Source: SHZI01 sp964391025
GTDB lineage: Bacteria; Pseudomonadota; Gammaproteobacteria; Steroidobacterales; GCA-2729495
Direction: 5' to 3'
Assembly (NCBI GenBank): GCA_964391025.1
Contig: CAYMKJ010000173.1
Coordinates: 1-17,869, forward strand
Length of the DNA: 17,869 nucleotides
How positions within the stretch are numbered: the stretch's first letter is position 1; each line of letters begins with the position of its first letter. Below the pieces are notes generated by a model that saw only the letters and a program-made list of their open reading frames with translations, ran no database searches and was not told where the DNA came from. Positions 6,371-13,477 of the stretch are shown here, in pieces. Made by a program: the position numbers and the translations under genes.

Positions 6371-7660
6371 TCACCCGTGCCCATGGTAGACCACACGTTC
6401 GGGAACCGGCTTAGTCTTTTCCCGCGAGGTGTACAACGGCATCAGGATGAAAAAGGCGAAATAGATGCCCGCAAAAACCCGTGCCGCGTAGACATAGACC
6501 TTCTCGGTAGCAGGCTGGAGGCCGAGGAAACCCAGCACGACGAAACTCACCACTAGCGCCCCCAGCGCGACCTTGAACTGCCAGCCGCGGTACCGGACAG
6601 ACTTGACCTTGCAGCGATCCAGCCAGGGCAGGAAGAAGAGCAGCACAATGGCCGCCAGCATGAGGAACGCGCCCCAGCCCTTGCTCGGCACGGCACGGAG
6701 GATGGCGTAGAACGGGGTGAAGTACCACACGGGCGCAATGTGCTCCGGCGTCTTGAGCAGGTTGGCCGGTTCGAAGTTGGCGTGCTCCAGGAAGTACCCG
6801 CCCATGTCAGGGGCGAAGAAAACCACCGCGACAAAGATGATGGCAAACACGATGATGGCCACCAGGTCTTTGGACGTGTGGTACGGGTGGAAGGCCACGC
6901 CGTCCAGCGGTATGCCGTCCGGGCCCTTCTTTTCCTTGATCTCGATACCGTCGGGATTCAGTGAGCCCGTCGTGTGCAGCGCCAGGATGTGCACCACCAC
7001 CAGTAGCATCAGTGCGAGAGGCACCGCCGCGACGTGCAGGGCGAAGAACCGGTTCAGCGTGATGTCGGAGATGAAGTAGTCACCGCGAATCCATTCCACA
7101 AGGCTGTCACCGACCACCGGAATCGCGCCGAACAGCGAGACGATGACCTGCGCGCCCCAGTACGACATCTGGCCCCAGGGCAGCAGATAACCAGTGAAGG
7201 CCTGGGCCATCAGCACCAGGTAGATCAACATGCCGATGATCCACAACAGTTCGCGCGGTGCCTTGTAGGACCCGTACATCAGCCCGCGGAACATGTGCAG
7301 GTAGACTACCAGGAAGAACATCGAGGCCCCCGTGGAATGCATGTAGCGGATCAGCCAGCCCCACTCCACTTCCCGCATGATGTATTCGACGGAAGCAAAG
7401 GCGTCCTCGGCGGAGGGCTTGTAGCTCATCGTCAGGAAGATGCCGGTCACCAGCTGGAGGATCAGCACCACCAGGGCGAGCACGCCGAACACGTACCAGA
7501 CATTGAAACTCTTGGCGGCGTAGTACTCAGTGACGTGCTCCTTCATCATTGCGGTCAGGGGGAACCGCTCGTCCACCCAGTCGATGAAGCGGGACGCCCG
7601 GCCCCCACTGCCCGCAGCCATCCCGCTCGTGCCGGCCGCGCCCGTACGTCCCGCGCTCAT
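6371..7660 (-). CDS. petB: Cytochrome b of the bc1 complex
   Basis: Integral membrane subunit that carries both quinone sites and two b-type haems and drives the Q cycle. The 429 residues include eight or so hydrophobic helices. The haem ligand pairs are His108/His122 (13 residues between) and His209/His224 (14 between). TGYLLPWGQMSYWGAQV (156-172) is the conserved cd-loop region. The Qo-site tetrapeptide is Pro-Val-Trp-Tyr (310-313) rather than the PEWY of mitochondria; I recall PVWY as a natural variant in beta- and gammaproteobacteria. The N-terminus has a small-residue extension before WVDERFPL. The ATG at 7660 overlaps the petA stop in an ATGA, indicating translational coupling. Confidence 0.97.
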   Translation of the reverse strand: MSAGRTGAAGTSGMAAGSGGRASRFIDWVDERFPLTAMMKEHVTEYYAAKSFNVWYVFGVLALVVLILQLVTGIFLTMSYKPSAEDAFASVEYIMREVEWGWLIRYMHSTGASMFFLVVYLHMFRGLMYGSYKAPRELLWIIGMLIYLVLMAQAFTGYLLPWGQMSYWGAQVIVSLFGAIPVVGDSLVEWIRGDYFISDITLNRFFALHVAAVPLALMLLVVVHILALHTTGSLNPDGIEIKEKKGPDGIPLDGVAFHPYHTSKDLVAIIVFAIIFVAVVFFAPDMGGYFLEHANFEPANLLKTPEHIAPVWYFTPFYAILRAVPSKGWGAFLMLAAIVLLFFLPWLDRCKVKSVRYRGWQFKVALGALVVSFVVLGFLGLQPATEKVYVYAARVFAGIYFAFFILMPLYTSREKTKPVPERVVYHGHG

Positions 7661-8250
7661 GCTTTGGCTCCCGTGTCTTCGCCGACGATGACCAGTTCAT
7701 CCCCCACGAAGCGATGAGGCGGGATGGACAGGTTCGTGGGTGCCGGTGAGCCGTCCATGACGCGAGCCGCCAGGTCGAACTTTGAACCGTGACACGGGCA
7801 AAAAAAGCCGCCGACCCAGTCCGGACCAAGGTCGGCAGGCGCCACCTCAAACCGCTCCAGAGGGGCACAGCCGAGATGCGTGCAGTTGCCGATCACCACC
7901 AGGTACTCCGGCCGCAGTGCACGCCCTTCATTCCTGGCGTAGGCGGGCTGAATGGACTCGTTCGACTCCGGATCCTTCAAAGCCTGGGTGCTGCCGAGAA
8001 GCCGATCGAGCATGGCCTGGCTGCGGTGGAGCACCCAGACGGGCTGCCCCCGCCAGACGACGCGTACCATGGCGCCCTCGTCGAGCTTGCTGATGTCCAC
8101 GGTCACCGGAGCCCCGAGGGCCTGCGCCCGGGTGCTGGGACGGAACGACGCGATAAACGGCGCCGCCGTCAGGGCCAAACCCACCACACCCGTCACACTG
8201 GTAGCCACGGTCAGAAATTGACGCCGGCTGACAGACGCCTCTTCGCTCAT
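7657..8250 (-). CDS. petA: Rieske iron-sulfur protein of the bc1 complex
   Basis: Carries the [2Fe-2S] cluster that oxidises quinol at the Qo site. The 197-residue protein begins with a twin-arginine-type signal, SRRQFLT (8-14), continuous with a membrane helix at about 16-35 that stays as anchor. Cluster ligands are visible in CTHLGC (123-128) and CPCHGS (151-156), giving two cysteines and two histidines plus the disulfide cysteines. GSKFDLAARVMDGSPAPTNL follows the second box as in other Rieske proteins. The ATG at 8250 has AGAGGA eight bases upstream (8264-8259). First gene of petA-petB-petC-sspA-sspB on the minus strand. Confidence 0.97.
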   Translation of the reverse strand: MSEEASVSRRQFLTVATSVTGVVGLALTAAPFIASFRPSTRAQALGAPVTVDISKLDEGAMVRVVWRGQPVWVLHRSQAMLDRLLGSTQALKDPESNESIQPAYARNEGRALRPEYLVVIGNCTHLGCAPLERFEVAPADLGPDWVGGFFCPCHGSKFDLAARVMDGSPAPTNLSIPPHRFVGDELVIVGEDTGAKA

Positions 8251-8322
8251 CGAGTTATTCCTCTAGAAAGTCCCTTGGTGGCTTCCAAGACCCGCTGCAT
8301 TGCTGCGGCAGAAAGCCTGAAA

Positions 8323-8328
8323 AGTATA
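8323..8328 (-). promoter_or_regulatory. Possible -10 element for the pet-ssp operon
   Basis: TATACT on the minus strand lies about 75 bases before the petA start in the 120-bp spacer after murA. It is the best -10 match there, but no good -35 hexamer stands 16-18 bases upstream; that stretch is instead a small GCCGG-AAGG-CCGGC hairpin (about 8331-8344). The hairpin could be a weak end signal for murA. Position-based inference. Confidence 0.35.
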
Positions 8329-8370
8329 CACGCCGGCCTTCCGGCTTGCCTATCGAGGACGGGCTTCGGA

Positions 8371-9627
8371 CTAGGCCCGGCGCCGGATCCGGGCACCGAG
8401 TTGCTGCAGTTTTTCCTCAATGCACTCGTAGCCACGATCAATGTGGTAGATCCGGTCCACGAGCGTTTCGCCCTCCGCCGCCAGGCCGGCCAATACCAGG
8501 CTGGCCGACGCCCGCAGGTCCGTGGCCATCACCGGCGCCGCCCGCAGCTGCGCTACGCCCTGCACGATCGCCGTGTGGCCCTCGATCTTGATGCTGGCGC
8601 CCATGCGTTGCAGTTCGAGCGCGTGCATGAAGCGGTTTTCGAAGACGTTCTCGATGATGGTCCCGACGCCATCCGCCACGCAGTTGAGGGCCATGAACTG
8701 GGCCTGCATGTCGGTGGGAAACGCGGGGTACGGGTCGGTGCTGATATCCACCGCCAGTGGCCGCCGGCCCCGCATATCGAGCTCGATCCAGTCGGGGCCG
8801 GAGTGGATGGTGGCCCCGGCCGCGCGCAGCTTGGCCAGCACGGCTTCCAGATGCTCCGGGCAGGTCCGGCGCACTCGGATGTGGCCCCCCGTGATCGCGG
8901 CGGCCACCAGAAACGTACCGGTCTCGATCCGGTCCGGCTGAACCTCGTACTCAGTACCGTGCAAACGCCTGACGCCCTGAATCACGATGCGGTTGGTGCC
9001 TGCGCCCTGGATCCGCGCACCCATCTGCTCCAGGAACCCGGCGAGATCCACGACCTCGGGCTCGCGAGCCGCGTTCTCGAGCACGGTTTCGCCTTCGGCC
9101 AGGCAGGCGGCCATCATCAGGTTTTCGGTGCCGGTGACGGTCACCTTGTCCATCACCAGGTGCGCACCCCGGAGGCGACCCGCTCTGGCGCGGATGTAGC
9201 CGTCGACGACCTCGACATCGGCGCCCATCGCCCGCAGACCGGCGACGTGCAGGTCCACGGGCCGCGCGCCGATGGCGCAGCCACCCGGCAGGGAGACATC
9301 GGCGTGACCGTAACGCCCGACGAGCGGTCCCAGCACGAGGATCGAGGCCCGCATGGTCTTGACCAGATCGTAGGGTGCCGCGAAATCACTGATCGACCGG
9401 GAATCCACCTCAAGACGCATCCCGTCGTGGACGGTGACGCCAACGCCCATCCGGCCCAGCAGCTCGATGCTGGTGGTGATGTCGTTCAGGTGCGGGATGT
9501 TGCCAAGCATGACCTGCTCGTCGGCGAGCAGCGTCGCGGCAAGAATGGGCAGCGCGGCGTTCTTCGCGCCGGAAATCCGCACCTCCCCTTCCAGGGGGCT
9601 GCCGCCGGTGATCGCCAGTTTATCCAT
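8371..9627 (-). CDS. murA: UDP-N-acetylglucosamine 1-carboxyvinyltransferase MurA
   Basis: MurA transfers enolpyruvate from PEP to UDP-GlcNAc, the first committed step of peptidoglycan synthesis and the fosfomycin target. The 418 residues match the family length (419 in E. coli). The N-terminus MDKLAITGG-PLEGEVRISGAKNAALPI contains the conserved Lys22-Asn23 pair. The catalytic loop SLPGGCAIGARPVDLH places the active-site cysteine at 117 (Cys115 in E. coli), so fosfomycin sensitivity of the enzyme is expected. FPTDMQAQFMAL and ENRFMHALELQRMGA are further hallmarks. The ATG at 9627 lies 21 bp after the ibaG stop, and the two form an operon divergent from kdsD. No ribosome binding site of note was seen. 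Confidence 0.98.
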   Translation of the reverse strand: MDKLAITGGSPLEGEVRISGAKNAALPILAATLLADEQVMLGNIPHLNDITTSIELLGRMGVGVTVHDGMRLEVDSRSISDFAAPYDLVKTMRASILVLGPLVGRYGHADVSLPGGCAIGARPVDLHVAGLRAMGADVEVVDGYIRARAGRLRGAHLVMDKVTVTGTENLMMAACLAEGETVLENAAREPEVVDLAGFLEQMGARIQGAGTNRIVIQGVRRLHGTEYEVQPDRIETGTFLVAAAITGGHIRVRRTCPEHLEAVLAKLRAAGATIHSGPDWIELDMRGRRPLAVDISTDPYPAFPTDMQAQFMALNCVADGVGTIIENVFENRFMHALELQRMGASIKIEGHTAIVQGVAQLRAAPVMATDLRASASLVLAGLAAEGETLVDRIYHIDRGYECIEEKLQQLGARIRRRA

Positions 9628-9648
9628 GGACTGGGTCGCCGGCCGGCA

Positions 9649-9891
9649 TTAAGGCCCCCGGGCACTCCACTCTGCAGGGGTATAGGCCTGGATGGAGAGT
9701 GCGTGAATATCTCCGCCGATGCGGTCGCCGAGGGCGCCGTAGATCAGGCGGTGACGCTGGAGGGTGCGTTTGCCAGTGAACGCCGGGCTGACGACCAGGG
9801 CTTCAAAGTGCACGTTGTCCGAGCTCTGCACGGTGGCGGTCGTCTCGGGCAGGTGAGCCCGGATCAGTGTTTCAATCTCTTGTGGTGTCAT
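9649..9891 (-). CDS. ibaG: BolA-like protein IbaG
   Basis: Small BolA-family protein (80 residues; E. coli IbaG about 84). Family members partner with monothiol glutaredoxins in iron-sulfur handling and affect acid tolerance. MTPQEIETLIRAHL opens the fold, HFEALVVSPAFTGK is the central strand/loop, RHRLIYGALGD the helical segment, and the end IHALSIQAYTPAEW is nearly diagnostic for IbaG. The ATG at 9891 is chosen because upstream residues in the same frame (open to 10167) are antisense to kdsD and show no BolA similarity. In E. coli, ibaG is followed by murA, as here, but preceded by the mla genes, which are absent. Confidence 0.95.
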   Translation of the reverse strand: MTPQEIETLIRAHLPETTATVQSSDNVHFEALVVSPAFTGKRTLQRHRLIYGALGDRIGGDIHALSIQAYTPAEWSARGP

Positions 9892-9925
9892 GCGGGTGAC
9901 GGGGACCGGGCCAGTGAGGCGCGGC

Positions 9926-9931
9926 ATTATA
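9926..9931 (-). promoter_or_regulatory. Candidate -10 box for ibaG-murA
   Basis: A perfect TATAAT on the minus strand sits 35 bases before the ibaG start, inside the 61-bp spacer shared with divergent kdsD. The -35 region is weak. For kdsD a TACAAT (9939-9944) on the plus strand lies only 8 bases before its ATG, which would give a nearly leaderless message if used. Confidence 0.4.
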
Positions 9932-9952
9932 GATGACTTACAATCGCGGCCC

Positions 9953-10930
9953 ATGAGCAGCGACCTGCCAGACTTCCGGGCCCGGGGCCGTCGCGTCCTG
10001 GAAATTGAGGCGGCCGCGGTCGCCAGCCTCGCCCCGCGGCTCGACCTGAGCTTCGATCGGGCCTGCCAGCTCTGCCTGGACTGCCGGGGCCGGGTGGTGG
10101 TGTCGGGCATGGGCAAGTCTGGCCACATCGCAGGCAAGGTTGCCGCGACGCTCGCGAGCACGGGCACCCCGGCCTTCTTCGTCCACCCCGGGGAAGCCAG
10201 TCACGGCGACCTCGGCATGATCACCCGCGCCGACCTGTTGATCGCCATCTCCAGTTCCGGCGAAACCCACGAGCTCGTGACGATCCTGCCCCTGCTGAAG
10301 CGCCTGGGAATTCCACTGATTACTCTCAGCGGCAATCTCCGCTCCACGCTGGCCGAAGCCGCCACTGTCGCCCTGGACGTCGGCGTACGCGAGGAAGCCT
10401 GCCCGCTCAACCTGGCGCCAACCGCGAGCACCACGGCCGCGCTCGCCATGGGCGATGCCCTGGCGGTGGCTCTGCTGGAGAGCCGCGGCTTCACGCGGGA
10501 AGACTTTGCCCTGGCGCACCCGGGCGGATCGCTGGGACGGCGGCTGCTGCTGCGGGTTGACGACCTGATGCACGACGGCAACGGCATTCCACGGGTGGCT
10601 CCAGAGACGCCGCTCGCCAGGGGACTGGTGGAGATGACACGGAAGGGACTGGGCATGACCGCCGTAATTGACGCCGACGACCGGCTGGCAGGCATCTTCA
10701 CGGACGGTGATTTGCGCCGGATCCTGGACCGGGGCATCGACGTGCATCGAACGACGATGCGCGAGGTGATGACGACAAACTGCAAGACCGTAGCGCCCGG
10801 GGTTCTGGCCGCGGAAGCCGTGCACCTGCTGGAGCAGCACAAGATCAACGGCCTGCTCGTGGTCGACGACGCTCGTAAGGTGGTCGGAGCCTTCAACATC
10901 CATGACCTGCTGCGTGCGGGCGTGATGTAA
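9953..10930 (+). CDS. kdsD: Arabinose 5-phosphate isomerase KdsD
   Basis: Converts ribulose 5-phosphate to arabinose 5-phosphate, the first step towards Kdo for LPS. The 325-residue protein has an N-terminal SIS domain (about 35-180) and two C-terminal CBS domains (about 203-262 and 270-325), the complete family layout. Conserved isomerase residues are in VVVSGMGKSGHIAGK (Lys55), FFVHPGEASHGDLGM (His84), SSSGETHE (Glu104) and FALAHPGGSLGR (His189). The ATG at 9953 is chosen over the in-frame start at 9890, which would run over the ibaG start; no ribosome binding site is evident. First gene of the plus-strand run to rapZ, divergent from ibaG. Confidence 0.96.
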   Translation: MSSDLPDFRARGRRVLEIEAAAVASLAPRLDLSFDRACQLCLDCRGRVVVSGMGKSGHIAGKVAATLASTGTPAFFVHPGEASHGDLGMITRADLLIAISSSGETHELVTILPLLKRLGIPLITLSGNLRSTLAEAATVALDVGVREEACPLNLAPTASTTAALAMGDALAVALLESRGFTREDFALAHPGGSLGRRLLLRVDDLMHDGNGIPRVAPETPLARGLVEMTRKGLGMTAVIDADDRLAGIFTDGDLRRILDRGIDVHRTTMREVMTTNCKTVAPGVLAAEAVHLLEQHKINGLLVVDDARKVVGAFNIHDLLRAGVM

Positions 10931-10946
10931 GCCCGGCGAGCCCGCC

Positions 10947-11450
10947 ATGGATCCGCGTGAACTGCGTACCGTCGCCGCCCAGATCCGGCTGCTCGTGCTC
11001 GATGTGGACGGGGTCCTCACCGATGGCCGACTGTATTACGACGCTGACGGGCGCGAGACCAAGAGCTTTCATGTGCGCGACGGTTACGGAATCCAGCAGG
11101 TGCTGGCCGCCGGGCTGCTCGTGGCCGTGATCTCTGGCCGGCGCTCAACCGCCGCCGCGGCCCGTCTTGCGGAGTTGCAAGTACCCCACATCTTCCTGGG
11201 TCGGAACGACAAGCGCCAGGTGCTCGAACAACTGCTGGCCGAACTCGGCATACCTGTAGCCAGAGTGGCCTGTGTCGGCGACGACGTCGCCGATCTCGAG
11301 ATCATGGTCCCGGCGGGCCTCGGTATCACGGTTGCGAACGCGCACCCCGACCTGCTGCGGGCAGCAGACTGGGTCACGGTTGCGGCGGGCGGCCGGGGTG
11401 CCGTGCGCGAAGTGTGCGACCTCCTGCTGGCAGCGCGGCAGGCCGCCTGA
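10947..11450 (+). CDS. kdsC: 3-deoxy-manno-octulosonate-8-phosphatase KdsC
   Basis: HAD-superfamily phosphatase that releases phosphate from Kdo 8-phosphate. The 167 residues are a little shorter than E. coli KdsC (188), typical of a C0 (capless) HAD tetramer. Motif I is LVLDVDGVLTDG (Asp19 nucleophile, Asp21 acid/base); motif II is VISGRRS; motif III lysine lies in GRNDKRQVL; motif IV is CVGDDVADLEIM. GGRGAVREVCDLLL closes the protein as in the family. ATG start 16 bp after kdsD; its stop TGA is followed directly by the TTG start of lptC, so translation is probably coupled. Confidence 0.96.
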   Translation: MDPRELRTVAAQIRLLVLDVDGVLTDGRLYYDADGRETKSFHVRDGYGIQQVLAAGLLVAVISGRRSTAAAARLAELQVPHIFLGRNDKRQVLEQLLAELGIPVARVACVGDDVADLEIMVPAGLGITVANAHPDLLRAADWVTVAAGGRGAVREVCDLLLAARQAA

Positions 11451-12059
11451 TTGTCCACCGGGATCAAATTGCAGGATCCCGTTCGGTTCGCCCTGCTGCT
11501 CGGGGGTGCCCTGCTCACCGGCTTCATCGTGTTCCGCAACCCGTCGACGGATGACGCCACCCCGGCAGGGCCGCGTCTGGGCTTCGGGTATTACGTGAAG
11601 GAGGCGCGACTTACGGGCACCGGCCCGGACGGCCAGATCCTGTACCGGGTGACCACGACGGCGGCGGAGCAGGTGCTGGCGGACGGGACCATAACCATGC
11701 GGGACGTCACCGTGGATTACGAACCGGCTGCGCAGGTGCCCTGGAAACTCCGAGCCGACCGCGGGCAGATACCACCGGATCGTAATATCATTGAGCTCGT
11801 GGGCGACGTGGTCGCAACGACAGAGGCGACAGCCGTCAGCCCAGCCGATGCCGCACCCAAAGGTAGTGCCAGTACGGCACCGCTCTTGATCCGAACCGAC
11901 TACCTGGAGCTTGACCCGGAAGCCTACATCGCCAGGACCGAGAGATTCGTGGCGGTGGAGCGCGACCGGGACACGCTCCACGCCAGGGGGATGCGTGTCT
12001 ATCTCAAGCAGGACCGTCTTCAGTTCAATGCCGAAGTCCGCGGACGTTTTCTCCCCTGA
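11451..12059 (+). CDS. lptC: LPS export system protein LptC
   Basis: Bitopic inner-membrane protein that takes LPS from LptB2FG and passes it to LptA. The 202 residues start at a TTG abutting the kdsC stop. One membrane helix at about 12-28 (FALLLGGALLTGFIVF) is followed by a periplasmic beta-jellyroll: FGYYVKEARLTGTGPDGQILYRV, then W-KLRADRGQIPPDRNIIELVGDVVA, then LLIRTDYLELDPEAYIARTE, a typical LptC/OstA succession. A small alanine/serine-rich insertion (about 125-142) interrupts the strands. The end overlaps the proposed start of lptA by 32 bp. Confidence 0.93.
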   Translation: MSTGIKLQDPVRFALLLGGALLTGFIVFRNPSTDDATPAGPRLGFGYYVKEARLTGTGPDGQILYRVTTTAAEQVLADGTITMRDVTVDYEPAAQVPWKLRADRGQIPPDRNIIELVGDVVATTEATAVSPADAAPKGSASTAPLLIRTDYLELDPEAYIARTERFVAVERDRDTLHARGMRVYLKQDRLQFNAEVRGRFLP

Positions 12060-12717
12060 TCGATCTGTTGCAGGCCGAACCGTGGCCCTGGTCGCGATGG
12101 TGGTGGCCGCGGCGCTGATGTCTGCGGAAGTCACTGCCGCCGACACGGCGCCAGCTCTGCCCGTTCCTTTGCTCACGCCGGCAGACCCCACCCTCCCGAT
12201 AGACCTCGACGCCGCGTTTTCCGAGTTCGACCGGCGCAACAACCGGCTCATCTTCCGGCAGCTGAACATCAAGCAGGGGGGCCTCAGCATCAAGGCGGAC
12301 CAGGCCACGGCCGATCCGGCGGATTTCGAGAACAGCGTGTGGATCTTTACGGGTAACGTCAGCATCGATAACGCCGGCACGAGAACCAGCTGTGATCGCG
12401 CCGAGCTCACCTTCCGCGGCAACCGGCTCCGCAAGGCGGTGCTGACAGGCCAGCCCGCCCGCTTCAGCCAGGCCGGGACCGGGGGTAATCCGCCGACCGA
12501 AGGGCGGGGTCAATTGCTGGAGTACGACCTGGATGCCGGCACCATCCAGCTCAGCACCGATGCCTTCCTCAGCGATGGCAGCAGTGAAATTTCCGGCAGC
12601 CGGATCGCCTACGACCTGCAGCGGGAAGTGGTGACGGCCGGTGGCACGCAGGGCGAGCAGGTACGGATGCGGATCACACCACCCCGGAAAGCGTCACCGC
12701 CGGCGAACAAGCCGTGA
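12028..12717 (+). CDS. lptA: LPS transport periplasmic protein LptA
   Basis: Forms the periplasmic bridge that carries LPS between LptC and LptD. The ATG at 12028, overlapping lptC, gives 229 residues and a full signal peptide: basic residues at 12 and 17, a hydrophobic stretch TVALVAMVVAAALMSA, and a likely cut near EVTAAD. GTG 12082 and ATG 12097 would leave a signal without positive charge. The mature part shows the OstA repeats: NNRLIFRQLNIKQGGLSIKADQATAD, then WIFTGNVSIDNAGTRTSCDRAEL, FRGNRLRKAVLTGQPARF and GQLLEYDLDAGTIQLSTDAFLSDG. A proline/lysine-rich tail (PPRKASPPANKP) is longer than in E. coli (185 residues). Its stop overlaps the lptB start by four bases (GTGA). Confidence 0.94.
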   Translation: MPKSADVFSPDRSVAGRTVALVAMVVAAALMSAEVTAADTAPALPVPLLTPADPTLPIDLDAAFSEFDRRNNRLIFRQLNIKQGGLSIKADQATADPADFENSVWIFTGNVSIDNAGTRTSCDRAELTFRGNRLRKAVLTGQPARFSQAGTGGNPPTEGRGQLLEYDLDAGTIQLSTDAFLSDGSSEISGSRIAYDLQREVVTAGGTQGEQVRMRITPPRKASPPANKP

Positions 12718-13439
12718 GCACGTTGCGGGCGGAGTCGATCCAGAAACGGTTCAAGCAGCGGCAAGTGGTCAAGGGCATCTCGCTCGGCGTCGAGAGCGGG
12801 GAAATCGTCGGCCTGCTGGGCCCGAACGGTGCCGGCAAGACCACAGCCTTCTACATGATCGTCGGCCTCATCCCCTGCGATGACGGCCGGATTACCCTGG
12901 ATGAACACGACTTGACCGGCATGCCCATGCACCGCAGGGCGCGTCTCGGGCTCGGCTACCTGCCGCAGGAAGCCTCCATCTTTCGCAAGCTCAGCGTCGA
13001 GGACAACATCCTCGCTATCCTGCAGACGCGACCGGACCTGGACCGGGCCACCCAGGAACGGCTCCTGGAGGAGCTCCTCGACGAGCTGCGCATTGCCGAA
13101 GTGCGCACCAGCATGGGGGTGAGCCTTTCCGGCGGGGAGCGGCGGCGGGTCGAAATTGCCCGTGCGCTCGCGGCGGAACCGCGCTTTGTGCTGCTGGATG
13201 AGCCCTTTGCGGGAGTTGACCCCCTCTCAGTGCTGGATATCCAGCGGATCATCCGCCACCTGGCCTCCCGGGGCATCGGCATCCTGATCACAGACCATAA
13301 TGTGCGCGAGACACTGGGAATCTGCGGGCGAGCTTATATTCTTAACGACGGGGCAATGATTGCCGCCGGCACCCCGGGGGAAATTCTCGCGAACAGCCAA
13401 GTTCGGGAGGTTTACCTCGGTGAGGGCTTTAAACTATAG
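12714..13439 (+). CDS. lptB: LPS export ABC transporter ATPase LptB
   Basis: Cytoplasmic ATPase that powers LPS extraction with LptF and LptG (not in this window). The 241 residues match the family exactly. Walker A is GPNGAGKT (36-43), the Q-loop glutamine is 85 in YLPQEASIF, the signature LSGGE is at 138-142, Walker B FVLLDEPF at 158-165, and the switch histidine 195 is in ITDHNVRET. YLPQEASIFRKLSVEDNI and the C-terminal VREVYLGEGFKL are characteristic of LptB. The GTG start overlaps the lptA stop, so translation is coupled. A terminator-like hairpin follows before rpoN. Confidence 0.98.
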   Translation: MSTLRAESIQKRFKQRQVVKGISLGVESGEIVGLLGPNGAGKTTAFYMIVGLIPCDDGRITLDEHDLTGMPMHRRARLGLGYLPQEASIFRKLSVEDNILAILQTRPDLDRATQERLLEELLDELRIAEVRTSMGVSLSGGERRRVEIARALAAEPRFVLLDEPFAGVDPLSVLDIQRIIRHLASRGIGILITDHNVRETLGICGRAYILNDGAMIAAGTPGEILANSQVREVYLGEGFKL

Positions 13440-13442
13440 GCT

Positions 13443-13466
13443 CCGCCGGGACGCGCGGCGGCTTTT
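13443..13466 (+). terminator. Terminator-like hairpin between lptB and rpoN
   Basis: Six-base-pair GC stem (CCGCCG 13443-13448 with CGGCGG 13456-13461), seven-base loop, then C and four T (13463-13466). The stem is short and the T-run brief, so partial attenuation is more likely than full termination. The rpoN ribosome binding site AAGG (13468-13471) begins two bases after the T-run, so the hairpin could also affect rpoN translation. Confidence 0.45.
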
Positions 13467-13477
13467 CAAGGATGACG

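Noticed and set aside
7789..9936. A 715-codon open frame on the plus strand, antisense to petA and murA
   Set aside because: It runs straight through two unmistakable genes on the other strand, its protein is rich in His, Gly, Asp and Arg with no domain pattern, and long antisense frames are expected at this GC content.
10067..11020. Minus-strand frames of 230-360 codons opposite kdsD
   Set aside because: kdsD is complete with SIS and CBS domains on the plus strand; the antisense translations show no structure.
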